From contig JACGZH010000003.1 in the NCBI GenBank assembly GCA_014706385.1, positions 2,063,501 to 2,127,500 on the forward strand: a stretch of DNA of 64,000 nucleotides. The letters run 5' to 3'. The position numbers and the translations under genes were made by a program. The stretch is from Phaffia rhodozyma (lineage: Eukaryota > Basidiomycota > Tremellomycetes > Cystofilobasidiales > Mrakiaceae). A model generated the notes under the pieces. The model was not told the DNA's origin and ran no database searches. It saw only the letters and a program-made list of their open reading frames with translations. Position 1 is the stretch's first letter, and every line of letters starts with the position of its first letter. Shown here piece after piece: positions 33,773 to 44,071 of the stretch.

Positions 33773-34995
33773 ATGCCAATCAATCCAGTGAGGTCATCCT
33801 TTGCAGTCTTCCTTTCAGCTTAGTGCGGCTAGTGACTCATTTTGAAATACACAGGATGAGGAACTCCGACTATATACTACACCGGCAGAACGAGAGTTGT
33901 ACGACTCCCTAGCCACCTTGTTCTCCATCGTCGTCTCGTTGGAATACCTCGAGCGAGCCTATGTACGGGATAGTATCAGTGCCAAAGAGTAAGTTGTATC
34001 ATGATTTTAGCTCATGAGCAGGCTTGGTTAACAGGTTTTATTGTTCAACATCAAACACCACCACCACTGGCATATGAACAGATATACACCTGCCTGCACA
34101 AGACTGCTTTCTCAATACAAGGGAATACTGAAACTTGTTCCCGAAAGAGAATTTCCTAGTTTAGAAGCCTTCATGGAGAGGTTTAGAGTGAGCCTATGTT
34201 TCTATCTCACTTTTAAGAATATATCTTCGTGTCTTTTATCGACCCCTCTCCTCTGACTCGCGTGATGCATATATGTAGATGGATAATCCGGCGGCCGTTC
34301 ATAGACTAAAGCTAGGTGTGCCAGCCACTGTAGAACACTCTAGTGGGGACAATAACGGAGGCGAAACTGGAAAATCAGTGGCTGAGGTCACACAGGTATG
34401 TTACCGTCTTTATCAGGTGTCCAGGATTCGGTTTCATCGATTAGCGCGGCAAGCTTCTGACGCTCTCTTGTCTTGGTTTATACCAACTCATATATATGTA
34501 TCAGTCGTTCATCACTCTGCTCGATGCTCTTAAGTTAAACATGCGTGCCAAAGATCAACTCCATCCATACTTGTCGGACCTCATGGCGGGCTACTCGAGA
34601 TTCAAAGCTAGTGCTGAATGGGAAGGAAGAGGAAGGATCCTCCATTGGTCAGTGATATTTTCTTTTTTTTCTCTTCCGGTCAAGAGCGTCTGAGCTTTAT
34701 CGATTTCTCTCCGCTCAAGCTCGAAAACTGACATAGTTTTATTCAACGGTTCCTGTTCCTTGGTTGGATCATAGGCTGATCACTTTGAATGCGCTGAGCG
34801 CAAGCGATGAGATCACCGACGAGCAGTCCAGACAGGTAAGCCCTGTCTCTGTGCAGTCATAACTATCCGGCTTCTGTCATAGACAACGTCATATTGATTT
34901 GTCTTCTTCTTTTACAGATGTTGTTTGACATTGAGCAAGCCTACAATGAATTCTTCAGGAGTTTATCTTCTGGGCCAAGCACATCGGGGGATTAG
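33773..34995 (+). CDS. VPS28: ESCRT-I subunit VPS28
   Basis: VPS28 is a component of ESCRT-I, which sorts ubiquitinated cargo into multivesicular bodies. Exon 1 is just 15 nt (MPINP), followed by a GTGAGG intron and then DEELRLYTTPAERELYDSLA, the canonical N-terminal core. YLERAYVRDSISAKE, YTPACTRLLSQYKGILKLVP and EREFPSLEAFMERFR complete the N-terminal helical hairpin that packs with VPS23/TSG101. The C-terminal four-helix domain is TQSFITLLDALKLNMRAKDQ, LHPYLSDLMAGYSRF, ASDEITDEQSRQMLFDIEQA and YNEFFRSL. TAG is at 34993-34995. Length and domain order match the family. Several short introns (for example donors at 33788 and 34191) were resolved from frame. Confidence 0.95.
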
Positions 34996-35674
34996 CGATC
35001 CTCTTCTATCATTCCTGATTGTCGATTTCCTGTCCTTCCACGCTTGCTGTCTTGAGAAAAAGAGCCACCGATTGGGAAGGAAAGAAATATTCGCAACAGG
35101 TCTACGTCCAACGATGTCCGCCAGGATATGTGAGGGTTGAAGAATAGAAAGCGAATGGAAATAGGGAACGACAAAATGCTCAGGGTTCTGTTGATTTCTT
35201 GTTGTATTTTGTGATGTAGAAGGGAGAGTTCTCTGAACCGTGGACCTGTTTCACTTTCCGTTGTACCCATATCAATCACCTTCCATTGTACAAAGAGATG
35301 GTGTGGAACGGACAGAGTGAGCGCAAGATGAAGACGATTGTTCCCATGAGCGAGTGAGTGCAGGCTGAAGGAAAAGAGATGGCCAAAGCGGTGCAAACGC
35401 GTAAGCAAAATGCAACCTGGCAAGATGTTGAAGATTGACTGTCCTTTTGGGTAGCCACATTGATTGAGCACGTGCTTCAAAAGGAAAATGCATCTACAGA
35501 GGTTTATAGTCCACTAAGCTGCTTCTAGTTAACCCGGCTTGTCTTTTCCTCCGGACCATCGACCGACTCGACACACGTACACATAACATCCTTTCTTCAG
35601 CGCTTAGCTCAAGAATCTACACCAGACGTATACGAAACAACAAAACAAATCGGCTTAGAAGCAAGGCAATAGAA
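34996..35674. other. Intergenic between VPS28 and PAM18
   Basis: This 679-bp spacer between tandem genes carries GCACGTGC at 35468-35475, about 200 bases upstream of PAM18. A 162-codon minus-strand open frame (34992-35480) is rich in Leu/Phe/His/Ser, has no motif and overlaps the VPS28 3' flank. It is not considered a gene. Confidence 0.5.
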
Positions 35675-36649
35675 ATGGCGTCGTTGACTATGTTGCTAGG
35701 TGGAGCAGCCGCACTGGCCGGTGGACGACTCGCTTACGTCCGACTTGCAGGTCGTGCAAAGGTTGGAGCGGATATGTGGGTCAAGGGCGGGTTCCAGCAG
35801 AAGATGGATCCCAAAGAGGCTAAGCTTATCTTGGGCATCAGGTGGGTAGTTTTTGTTCTTTACTGTATACTCTTGAGTGTTGCTATCTCCTCTTCATGAA
35901 GAAGGCATGGTCTCCGAGAAAGAGAGGAAAATGATATGGATGTTCTTGGTGGAGAACTTGTCTCTGAGGTGAAGACCCATGAAGGGTAGACGGAATAGGG
36001 TTGCACTGTCTTTTCGTCTATTCGAGGGAAACCTTTCCTAGGAGAGCACACTGTGAGAAGGAGGAAATGGTCGAGTGCTCTCGTTTCTCTCCATTTGTCT
36101 GCTGCAAAATCAAATGCAGTTATTCGTCACCGCCTCCTTCACCTGATCCTCTTCATACAATACAATATACTGATGAGGATCAAGATTCAAACAGACTATT
36201 ACTCGAACTAACCTTTTTTCGTCTGAAAATCTCGACTGTTCATAGGGACCCGATATCAGTCAAGAAGATCAAGGACGCTCATCGTAGGATCATGATTGCT
36301 AACCATCCCGATCGAGGAGGAGTCAGTTTTCCATCCCATTCCTCTGTTTTTCGTCGATTCTCGCTTCGCCTACTCCCAGGTATTAACTGCTGGAACGTGG
36401 GACGATATTCTCACTGTTTTTCTTTCTCTATCTGTTTGATGATGTGTTTGATGGATTAGGCCCCTTACCTGGCTAGTAAGATCAATGAAGCAAAGGACCT
36501 CTTGGTATGTCTCTCTTTGACTTGCTTCTATTTTTCTTCCTTTCGCTTCCTATATCCGAATACTTGCTCAATTTCTCGTTGTTGTTGTTGTTTTTTCTCT
36601 GTGGGTCTTTGGTTGTTTTCGAATATAGGAGAAGAGTGCTCCTCGTTAG
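35675..36649 (+). CDS. PAM18: Mitochondrial import motor J-protein PAM18/TIM14
   Basis: This J-domain protein of the presequence translocase-associated motor stimulates mtHsp70 at the inner membrane. The N-terminus MASLTMLLGGAAALAGGRLA is the short membrane anchor. The matrix part reads GGFQQKMDPKEAKLILGIRD, VKKIKDAHRRIMIANHPDRG (with the HPD triad essential for Hsp70 stimulation) and PYLASKINEAKDLLEKSAPR. Four exons are inferred, joined at about 35840, 36322 and 36504. TAG is at 36647-36649. The size (about 110 residues) is close to the animal orthologue and lacks the long intermembrane-space N-terminus of yeast Pam18. Confidence 0.95.
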
Positions 36650-37001
36650 ATCAAGGTCAACCCCAAATATATATCAATTAAGAAAACTCTACTCCGTCTT
36701 TCACACCCCTGTACAATTTCTCTTCGGTATATCAATGTTTTGAATTAACGCAGTTGAAAGAGTGCTGAAGAGCGATATGAAACTCATAACACTCGATCGA
36801 GGTAGTTACTAGGATCAGGATTGGGACTGGTGATATGCCGATTTCATCGGCTACATGAAGACTCGAGCATGAGTACGCATGGCATGTATCAACAAGTAAA
36901 GAATGATGGAAGGACATACACAAATGGCCAAGCATTAGATTAAAGAATGACATTATAAGAGTGTTTGGAATGGAAACACGAGTTCTAGAAGAACGAATAC
37001 G
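36650..37001. other. Convergent 3' intergenic spacer
   Basis: This is the spacer between PAM18 and the HUA1-like gene, A/T-rich with ATATATATCAATTAAG near 36667-36681. No gene is recognised. Confidence 0.5.
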
Positions 37002-38600
37002 CTAAAACAACCTGCCAACGCCGCCACAAGCACCACAAGTTTCGTCGATTAGAAGAAAGTTCATTGTAAGTCCCCTTCCGACACATCTTGAGCAAAGTCT
37101 TCCTCCAATCCTTGGATCTCCTGGCTGGTAGATCACCGCTCCTGAAGGTGGTACATTCGTCACTGGTCTCCAAGCGCCTGCTCCGAAATTCATTTGAGGA
37201 TAGTATTGCTGATTGCTCGTGGAAGTGTTATAAGGAGACCAACTCGTGCGATTGAAGCCTAGAGGTTGTTGATAGTTTGGGCCAGGGTTTGCCCAGGAGT
37301 GTTGCAGAGCGGAAGAGTATGGACGAGCATACTTTTTCCAGCAGGATGTACGGCACGGATGGGTAGGGTCGTCGTTCTTGAAACTATTTGGGAAGAAACA
37401 TTAATAATTAAACATTGGATTTGAGTCATACTAAGCAGGATGAACGGAAAAGAAAGAAGCTAACGAAAACGCACCCAGTGTTGTTACACTTCCAACAGCG
37501 ATGATTCAGAGGATAGATCAAAACTCTACCATCTAACATGTACGGTCGACCGATAATCGGTGTTCTACTCGGCGTCAGATCTTTAGGCGGTCCGGATGTG
37601 ACAAGATGAGGTGATGGCCTGCTACTTGGTCCAGAGTATGACGCTGATGATGGCGGAAGAGATGGAGGCTGTCCATGGTGATAGGTGCCGTCAGAGGGAG
37701 AGAGTGGTTGGCCTAGTGGTCTCCAACCGGGTTCGCCGGGGCTTAGGTATCCTCCGGGGTTTCCAACCCCTCCGTCCGACCATCCGGTCGATTGAGGCTG
37801 TATTCCTGTAGATTGAGGGTACACGGACGAGACGCTTGTTTGAATCGTAGGTCTCTCTACAAACGAAGGTAATCTAGGACCAGAATCAAGAATACGTTCG
37901 TTGGTATTACTAGGAGAGTACGCCGGTGGAGGATCGGAGGCTGGTGGAGGGGAGTGTGGTTGGGTGATTGGAGGTGGACCTGAAGGAGAAGCAAATGATT
38001 GTGGTCGAGAGGGAAGTGCTGGTGGTTGTATGTTCGCCTGCGCGACCGATGAAGTCCGCGCAGGGGATGTTCCCAGAGATGCCGCAATAGCTGCTTCCAT
38101 AGCCGCGTCGTCATCTAAAGAGAGTCAAGATTGATAAGAATGGATGGTCAGCTACAAATTCACACACGAGATATAGATCTTCACGATGAATGGAATTTAC
38201 CTATATAGATTCCATTCCCTGTCAGACCAGTACTGGATCCATTTTGACTGCTTGATGTAATGGTTGGTCGGGTACTCGGTTCAACGGGTGGCGCTTGTTG
38301 CACAGTAGGTTGGTATCGATGAGGAGGTGTCTTACCAGCCTTCGCCGCTTCCTCGTCCTCCTTGGCTTGTTCAAACTCTCTGATTTCTGAAGGAGAGAGG
38401 CCATCGTACGGATTGGCTGAGGAGGATGTATATGAGGAGGACTGGATGGGTGAAGCAGGAGCGAACGAAGCTAGTGGGTCGATAAACGGGTTTCTCGACC
38501 CATATGAACTTGATGTATGCTGCGGTACCAAAGTGGGTGTCTGACTTGTACCCGTATTGGACGGAGAGAGGAACGGATTTTTTGAAGCAGCCTGGGTCAT
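37002..38600 (-). CDS. HUA1-like zinc-binding adaptor with NPF, UIM-like and PPxY motifs
   Basis: The C-terminal third matches fungal Hua1, an actin-patch/endocytosis-associated protein. It has paired Cys motifs CWKCNNTG, CRTCWKKYA, CSRCVGRG and CGACGGVG, with PGDPRIGGRLC between them; the last two resemble DnaJ-type zinc repeats. The N-terminal part is disordered and adaptor-like, with two NPF motifs (KNPFLSPS and RNPFIDP, ligands for EH domains). After an intron it has DDAAMEAAIAASLGT, which fits the ubiquitin-interacting-motif pattern, and a PPPAY PY motif that could bind Rsp5 WW domains. The middle is Pro/Ser/Gly-rich. Start ATG is at 38598-38600 (MTQAASKNPF); stop TAG is at 37002-37004. 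Four exons are inferred. A role in ubiquitin-linked endocytosis is inferred from these motifs. Confidence 0.88.
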
Positions 38601-39377
38601 GACTAGTTCTTTTACACTTCGTTGTCTGTTGCTATCGAGTTAGAGATAATTAGTTCTTGGTCAGTTGATGATGAGGGAGTGATTAGAAAAAGTGATCTGC
38701 CAAGATGATGCAACACTCGAATTAGGCATGGCAGTGTCTACGAGTAGCACGAATACATCATGTGGCGTTGTAACCCTAACGTACATCACGTGGCAACAAT
38801 CAGTACATTTCATAGCATCAGCTCAAGGCAGAGAGACTATCACACGCAATAAGAACACAGAGTAGAAGAGAACGTCTAGCAGACAGGACAACTGGAACAG
38901 GAAGAGTGAGCGCAGAAGAGTTTGTGTTACCAGTTTGATAGAGAGGCCGTCCAGCTGTGTATCTATTAAAGAAGGAATGGCTTAGGTCTTTTCTCTGCAG
39001 GCCAACCATGAGTGCAACGCACTCAGGAGTGATTCTCGCTCATCCGTATATCACACATACATACCTTCTGCCTGCTCACGCGATTCCTCCTTTCTCCTTT
39101 CTCTAGGATTTTCTGTTTTCTCGTCGTCAAAGAAAGCTGACTCTGAGCCTGACCATCAGTCTAGTTCTCGCCTCGACAGGGTGGTTACGTAGCTAGTAAC
39201 CGGAACGTGATCAGCTGTAACCGCAGCCTTGTCCATCTCCATATTCACTTCTACATCTCTCTTTCTTCGTCCTCACCATCAATTCTTTCCTTACCTTTGC
39301 TCTCGATCGTTCCTTCGTTCCTTCTCTGTTTCTTTCCTTAGACCTCCCAATAAGAGAGAGATAGAACGCTGTCCGTC
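38601..39377. promoter_or_regulatory. Divergent promoter between HUA1-like gene and STT3
   Basis: This 777-bp region contains CACGTG at 38787-38792 (ATCACGTGGC) and a long CT-rich leader before STT3 (about 39250-39340). A 63-codon minus-strand open frame (38818-39009) has a hydrophobic end but no other support. Confidence 0.5.
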
Positions 39378-42300
39378 ATGTCGGCCGCGTCAGTAGCTTA
39401 TAGCTTGCCAAAATTCAAAAAGTCCACGTACACGAACACATCCGCCCTCCTCCGGTTCCTAATCCTTGTGACCATCTCTGGAGCAGCCGTCGCCAGCAGA
39501 TTGTTCGCCGTCATTAGACATGAGAGTATTATTCACGAATTGTCAGTCGGATTTATCTTGCTCCTAGAGTGCTTTTACATGATGGCTAATTTCGAATTCT
39601 CCCATTCCTCATCTTCTCTAGCGATCCCTGGTTCAACTTGTCGGTCTTCCTCTTTTCTTCTCCCTTTTTTCTTCCCTTTGCCTTCTCACATTTGATCCTT
39701 TCACTTTTGCTGAAACCTGCACCTGGCCTTGTTCTACATATCTAGCCGAGCAAGCAAAGTTCTCGTCAACGATGGGTTCTACGTGCGTTTCCATATCACT
39801 AATTCTTCCTCTTGGTGTCTAGCTCACCCTGTTCACCTCATATTCTCTTATATATATACTTGTTAATCTCGTTTAGGAATTTTGGAACTGGTTCGACCCT
39901 ACAGCCTGGTACCCCCTGGGTAGAGTGGTCGGTGGGACTGTTTATCCTGGTCTCATGGCTACGTCTGGTGTCATCTGGAACTTCCTCAGGGTCATCAACG
40001 TCCCGGTCGACATTCGAAATGTCTGTGTTATGCTCGCGCCTGCGTTTAGTGGATTGACCGCCTGGGCAACTTATCTGTACGTTTCGCCTTCAAACGTCCA
40101 CTTCTGCGTGTCAAACAGATGCTTACTTTGTAAATATGGTACTTCATCAGATTCACAAACGAGATGAGTGCTCCTGGCCACTATTCGGCCGGATTACTCG
40201 CTGCTGCCTTCATCGGCATTGCTCCTGGTTCGTGCTTCTCAATCTGTCTTGCCCTCTATTCAAATACAGCCAAGCACTCTTATACCCCTCTCAATCTTAT
40301 ATCGTTTGAACCAGGTTATATCTCCCGTTCGGTCGCTGGTTCTTACGATAATGAGGCAATTGCTATCTTCCTGCTCATGTTTACCTTTTACCTCTGGATT
40401 CGGGCGCTGAAGGAGGGATCTGCATTCTGGGGAACAATGGCTGCTCTGTTCTATGGATACATGGTTGCCGCCTGGGGAGGTTATGTCTTCATCACCAACA
40501 GTGCGTCCTTCTCTCCTTCTTTTTCTTATTTGAATCGTTATGTCGACTAATCTTACCTGTTACTCCTTGACCAAAATCAATAGTGCTTCCGCTCCACGCC
40601 TTCGTGTTGGTCTTGATGGGCAGGTTTACTAATAGGCTTTACATTGCCTACTCGTCCTGGTACTTGATCGGAACATTGGCGAGTATGCAGGTTCCTTTCG
40701 TCGGCTTCCTTCCTCTTAAGACGAGCGAGCATATGGCCGCACTTGGTAAGTTTTTCGTCTGGTCCTCTCTTGTTTCTCTTGGTCAGCTTCTCATACAATT
40801 TCCTCCACTTTTCCATAGGTGTGTTCGGACTGCTTCAGCTAGTCTCTTTTGTGACCATCGTCCGATCTCACTTGCCCAGCAAGCAGTTCCAAACTCTCCT
40901 TACGGTCTTTGTTATCACCGTGTTCCTGCTCGCGTTCGGAGCGCTTGTCGGATTGACGATGTCCGGCAAGATTGCTCCCTGGACAGGAAGGTTCTACTCC
41001 CTATGGGACACCGGCTACGCCAAGATCCATAGTATGTCCCAGTTGCCTTTGTTCTGATCCTTAATCGGACACCTCTTTTAACGCTGGTTCTTTCCATCAC
41101 TTTATAGTCCCCATCATCGCATCCGTCTCAGAGCACCAGCCGACAGCTTGGCCCTCGTTCTTCTTTGACCTCCAAATGCTTATCTTTATATTCCCTGCCG
41201 GAATCTTCTTCTGCTTCCAGAAGCTAGAGGACGCCCATGTGTTCATCATCATCTATGCTGCGTTGGCATCGTACTTTGCCGGAGTTATGGTTCGACTTAT
41301 GCTCACTCTCACTCCGGTCGTCTGTGTCTCTGCCGCTCTGGCGTTGACGAACCTCCTCAAGGTTTACATCGATCCCAGAACCCCGGAGCCCATCCTTGAT
41401 TTCCGACCTCCCGTCGACCCTCTGCAGGCATCTCGACCGACTTCATCAACCGAGACCTCTTCTGCCTCTTCAGATACCCCCAAGAAGAATGTTGCCAACA
41501 AGTCTTCTGGAAAGAAGATCGAGAAGGGAATCTTTGGACTAGGTCCCCGATTGCTTGTTACCGGAATCTCGAGCACATTCCTTTTGCTGTTTGTTCTCCA
41601 CTGTACCTGGGTGACATCGACCGCCTATTCGTCCCCCTCGGTCGTGCTCTCGACGAGAAACCAGGACGGAAGCTCCAACACGATCGACGACTTTAGAGAG
41701 GCATACTATTGGCTCCGACAAAACACCAAGAAGGACGCGGTGGTGATGAGTTGGTGGGACTATGGATATCAGATCGCTGGTATGGCTGATAGGCCGACGT
41801 TGGTCGATAACAACACATGGAACAATACTCACATTGCCACTGTCGGGAAGGCGATGTCTTCTTCGGAAGAGGTGTCGTACCCTATATTGAAACAACACGA
41901 CGTGGACTATGTTCTCGTCATCTTTGGAGGACTGCTCGGTTATTCTGGAGATGACATCAACAAGTTCCTTTGGATGGTTCGAATCGCACAGGGTGTTTGG
42001 CCGGAAGAGGTTCAGGAGAAGAACTACTTCACGCCCAGGGGAGAGTACAAGGTCGATAAGGACGCGTAAGTAGGATGAGACGATACCCCTCTCTCTCTCT
42101 CTTTCGTCGAACTTGACATAGAGGCTAACGCTTGCGAGTTCTTGTTCGTGTTGCTCTCATACACACAAACTCAGGTCGGCCACGATGAAGAACTCGTTGA
42201 TGTACAAGATGTCTTACTACCGATTCCCCGAGCTCTTTGGAGGTGGCCGAACGGTTGATCGAGTGAGAAATCAAGAGATCCCAGAAAGTCCCTCGCTTGA

Positions 42301-42579
42301 TGTCCTCGAGGAGGCCTTTACTAGTGAGAATTGGCTTGTGAGTTTCTTCTTCTTCTTTCTTTTCTTCTCGATTACTGGGGAGAGGAGGTATTGCTTGAAC
42401 AGGATCATTGATTCATTCGTTTCTCTTACTTGCAGGTCCGGATCTACGCGGTCAAACCTTTGGACCCGCTTGGTCGAAAGCATAAAGCAGCCAACGCGTT
42501 CTCAACTGGAAAGAGACTCAAAAAGACTACAGCGGCTTCACCTGGTGTGAAAAAGCGGCAGAGAACTGCTCGAAATTGA
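39378..42579 (+). CDS. STT3: Oligosaccharyltransferase catalytic subunit STT3
   Basis: STT3 is the ER-membrane enzyme that transfers the dolichol-linked glycan to Asn-X-Ser/Thr sites. The N-terminus is [20 protein letters not shown], then a membrane helix. The first luminal catalytic acidic motif, spliced over two exons, reads IIHEFDPWFNFR, then [19 protein letters not shown] and [20 protein letters not shown]. Later conserved blocks are [31 protein letters not shown] and, in the soluble domain, the signature [20 protein letters not shown] (near 41745) with [18 protein letters not shown]. The last exons end [17 protein letters not shown] sequence and a basic tail, with TGA at 42577-42579. About ten introns are inferred. 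Membrane segments number around a dozen, as expected. Confidence 0.96.
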
Positions 42580-42672
42580 GCGAGAAGGGAAGAAAAAAGA
42601 ACGAAAGATACAAATGAACAATAAAAGAGAGGCTAAGGGGAATAGAAAAGGGAAGAAGTAAATGTTGAGGAT

Positions 42673-42700
42673 GGAGACCTCGAGTATATTCGAGGTTTCC
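42673..42700 (+). other. RNA hairpin candidate in the STT3 3' flank
   Basis: An 11-bp stem (42673-42683 pairing with 42690-42700) is closed by a 6-nt GTATAT loop. The only imperfection is one G-T (G-U) pair. It begins 94 bases after the STT3 stop codon and is followed by a T-rich stretch, so it is probably in the 3' UTR. Confidence 0.5.
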
Positions 42701-43380
42701 GCCTGCTTTGTCTTTTTTTCTTGTTGTCTATCTTCTTTTTTTTCTTTTCTCTAGAGGAACGAAACCTTGTCGTTACGAATTGGATCTCAATGAAGTTTCA
42801 TCTGATGGATTTAGGGGGTGTAAACAACAGGGAAGGGAGATCGGTCAGACCGGGACGGGTAAGCATGACGGAGATCTGTGACCTGTGTAAGTTTACAGAA
42901 GGCGAAAAGCGGTGTCTGCAGAGCCTCTTTTGATTTTCCTTCTAATTTTGGGTTTCTGGTGTAGAAGCCAGCACTGCTTTCCATTTGTTCTCTCTCTCTT
43001 CTTGCTTGAGTTGTTGTCATATTTCTCGAGGCGAACAGCTCCCCGTCATCGTCGTCGTTGCTGCTGCTGACGATATGGTAACTACTAGGAATAAACCCCG
43101 GTGTAACTGCCTAATCAGGAAGAACTTTTATTTAATTCTTAGTTTTATTTTTGTTTTTATCTTATTTTTCCTTTTTGTATTTTGACCAAGACGGGGAAAG
43201 AAGGAGAAAACAAGAGTAACGCTCTATGCATCTCCGAGCGATCAGTCAACAGACATCGCCTTGCCTGTGTGCTCATGGTGCTATCATACGCCTCATGGTG
43301 TATATCGGTGAGATGTACGGATCGTTTGGAATGATTGTTCAATGTAACCGGTTATCCTTCTGTGTTCCTCTGATCGTTAT

Positions 43381-43405
43381 GGTCTGGTCTGGTCTGGTCT
43401 GGTCT
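43381..43405. repeat. Five tandem GGTCT units
   Basis: GGTCT is repeated five times without interruption and followed by degenerate copies to about 43418. It lies in the STT3-HAK spacer. Function unknown. Confidence 0.8.
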
Positions 43406-43919
43406 CGATTTGGTCTTGATCCGATTCAGTTTCCGTCCCAATCGGTTGACCGAGCGCGATTTTAGCCAGTTTTGTTTCTAAGTTCGACATTCTTTCAAGA
43501 ATAACATGTTCTAAAGGCAGATGTCGAGGAAGAATGGAGCAGCGCCCTTGTAGTGGACCTTTACTCTCTTTTTCTTCTTCCTTCCTTCTCTCCTTTTCGA
43601 GCTGCTTACTCTATCGAGAGGCGATGAGCGTTTACCATCCGTGCGCTCGGCATATTCAAGGGCAAAGAGACAAAGAACAGACGACGACGCCTTTCTTTCG
43701 TATAGTCTGGCTTCCATCGACCATCCCGATCCATTGGTCGAGATTCACACTCACTCATGACAACCTGCTGAACCTGACGTTTGACCCACTTATCTTTTTT
43801 TATCCTTTTTTTTTTCTTCTCCTTTTTCACTCGTTCCCCTTCTCCTTGTCCCTCTTCTTGTCGGGTCTGACTCTAGCTGACTTCTGACTGACGCTGGGCA
43901 AGACGCACATGCTAACCAA

Positions 43920-44071
43920 GGGTATAAAAACCATTGACCTGATGAATGTCTTTCTCTCCTCTTTCACTCTTTCACTCTTTCACTCTTTCTGTACCTTACA
44001 TCCCTCTTGATCGTCTCTCATCGTCTCACATACATCTTTTCCCACCTATCTTTCCTTCATCGTTGTCAAAC
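43920..44071 (+). promoter_or_regulatory. Core promoter and leader of the HAK transporter
   Basis: A strong TATA box (GGTATAAAAACC, 43921-43932) lies about 145 bases upstream of the ATG. It is followed by an 8-bp tandem repeat of the TTTCACTC type (about 43961-43988) in a CT-rich leader, a common fungal transcription-start context. Confidence 0.65.

Larger units (their letters stand above)
42580..43919. other. Long intergenic region between STT3 and HAK transporter
   Basis: This is the largest gene-free stretch of the window. It contains an 11-bp-stem hairpin just after STT3, five tandem GGTCT units at 43381-43405, and a strongly pyrimidine-rich tract near 43535-43870. Open frames on either strand are short, compositionally biased and lack motifs. 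No coding gene is supported; a non-coding RNA cannot be excluded. Confidence 0.5.

Noticed and set aside
34992..35480. 162-codon minus-strand open frame upstream of PAM18
   Set aside because: No recognisable motif, biased Leu/Phe/His/Ser composition, and it overlaps the VPS28 3' flank and the PAM18 promoter.
38818..39009. 63-codon minus-strand open frame with hydrophobic end between HUA1-like and STT3
   Set aside because: Short, no homology recognised, inside a divergent promoter.
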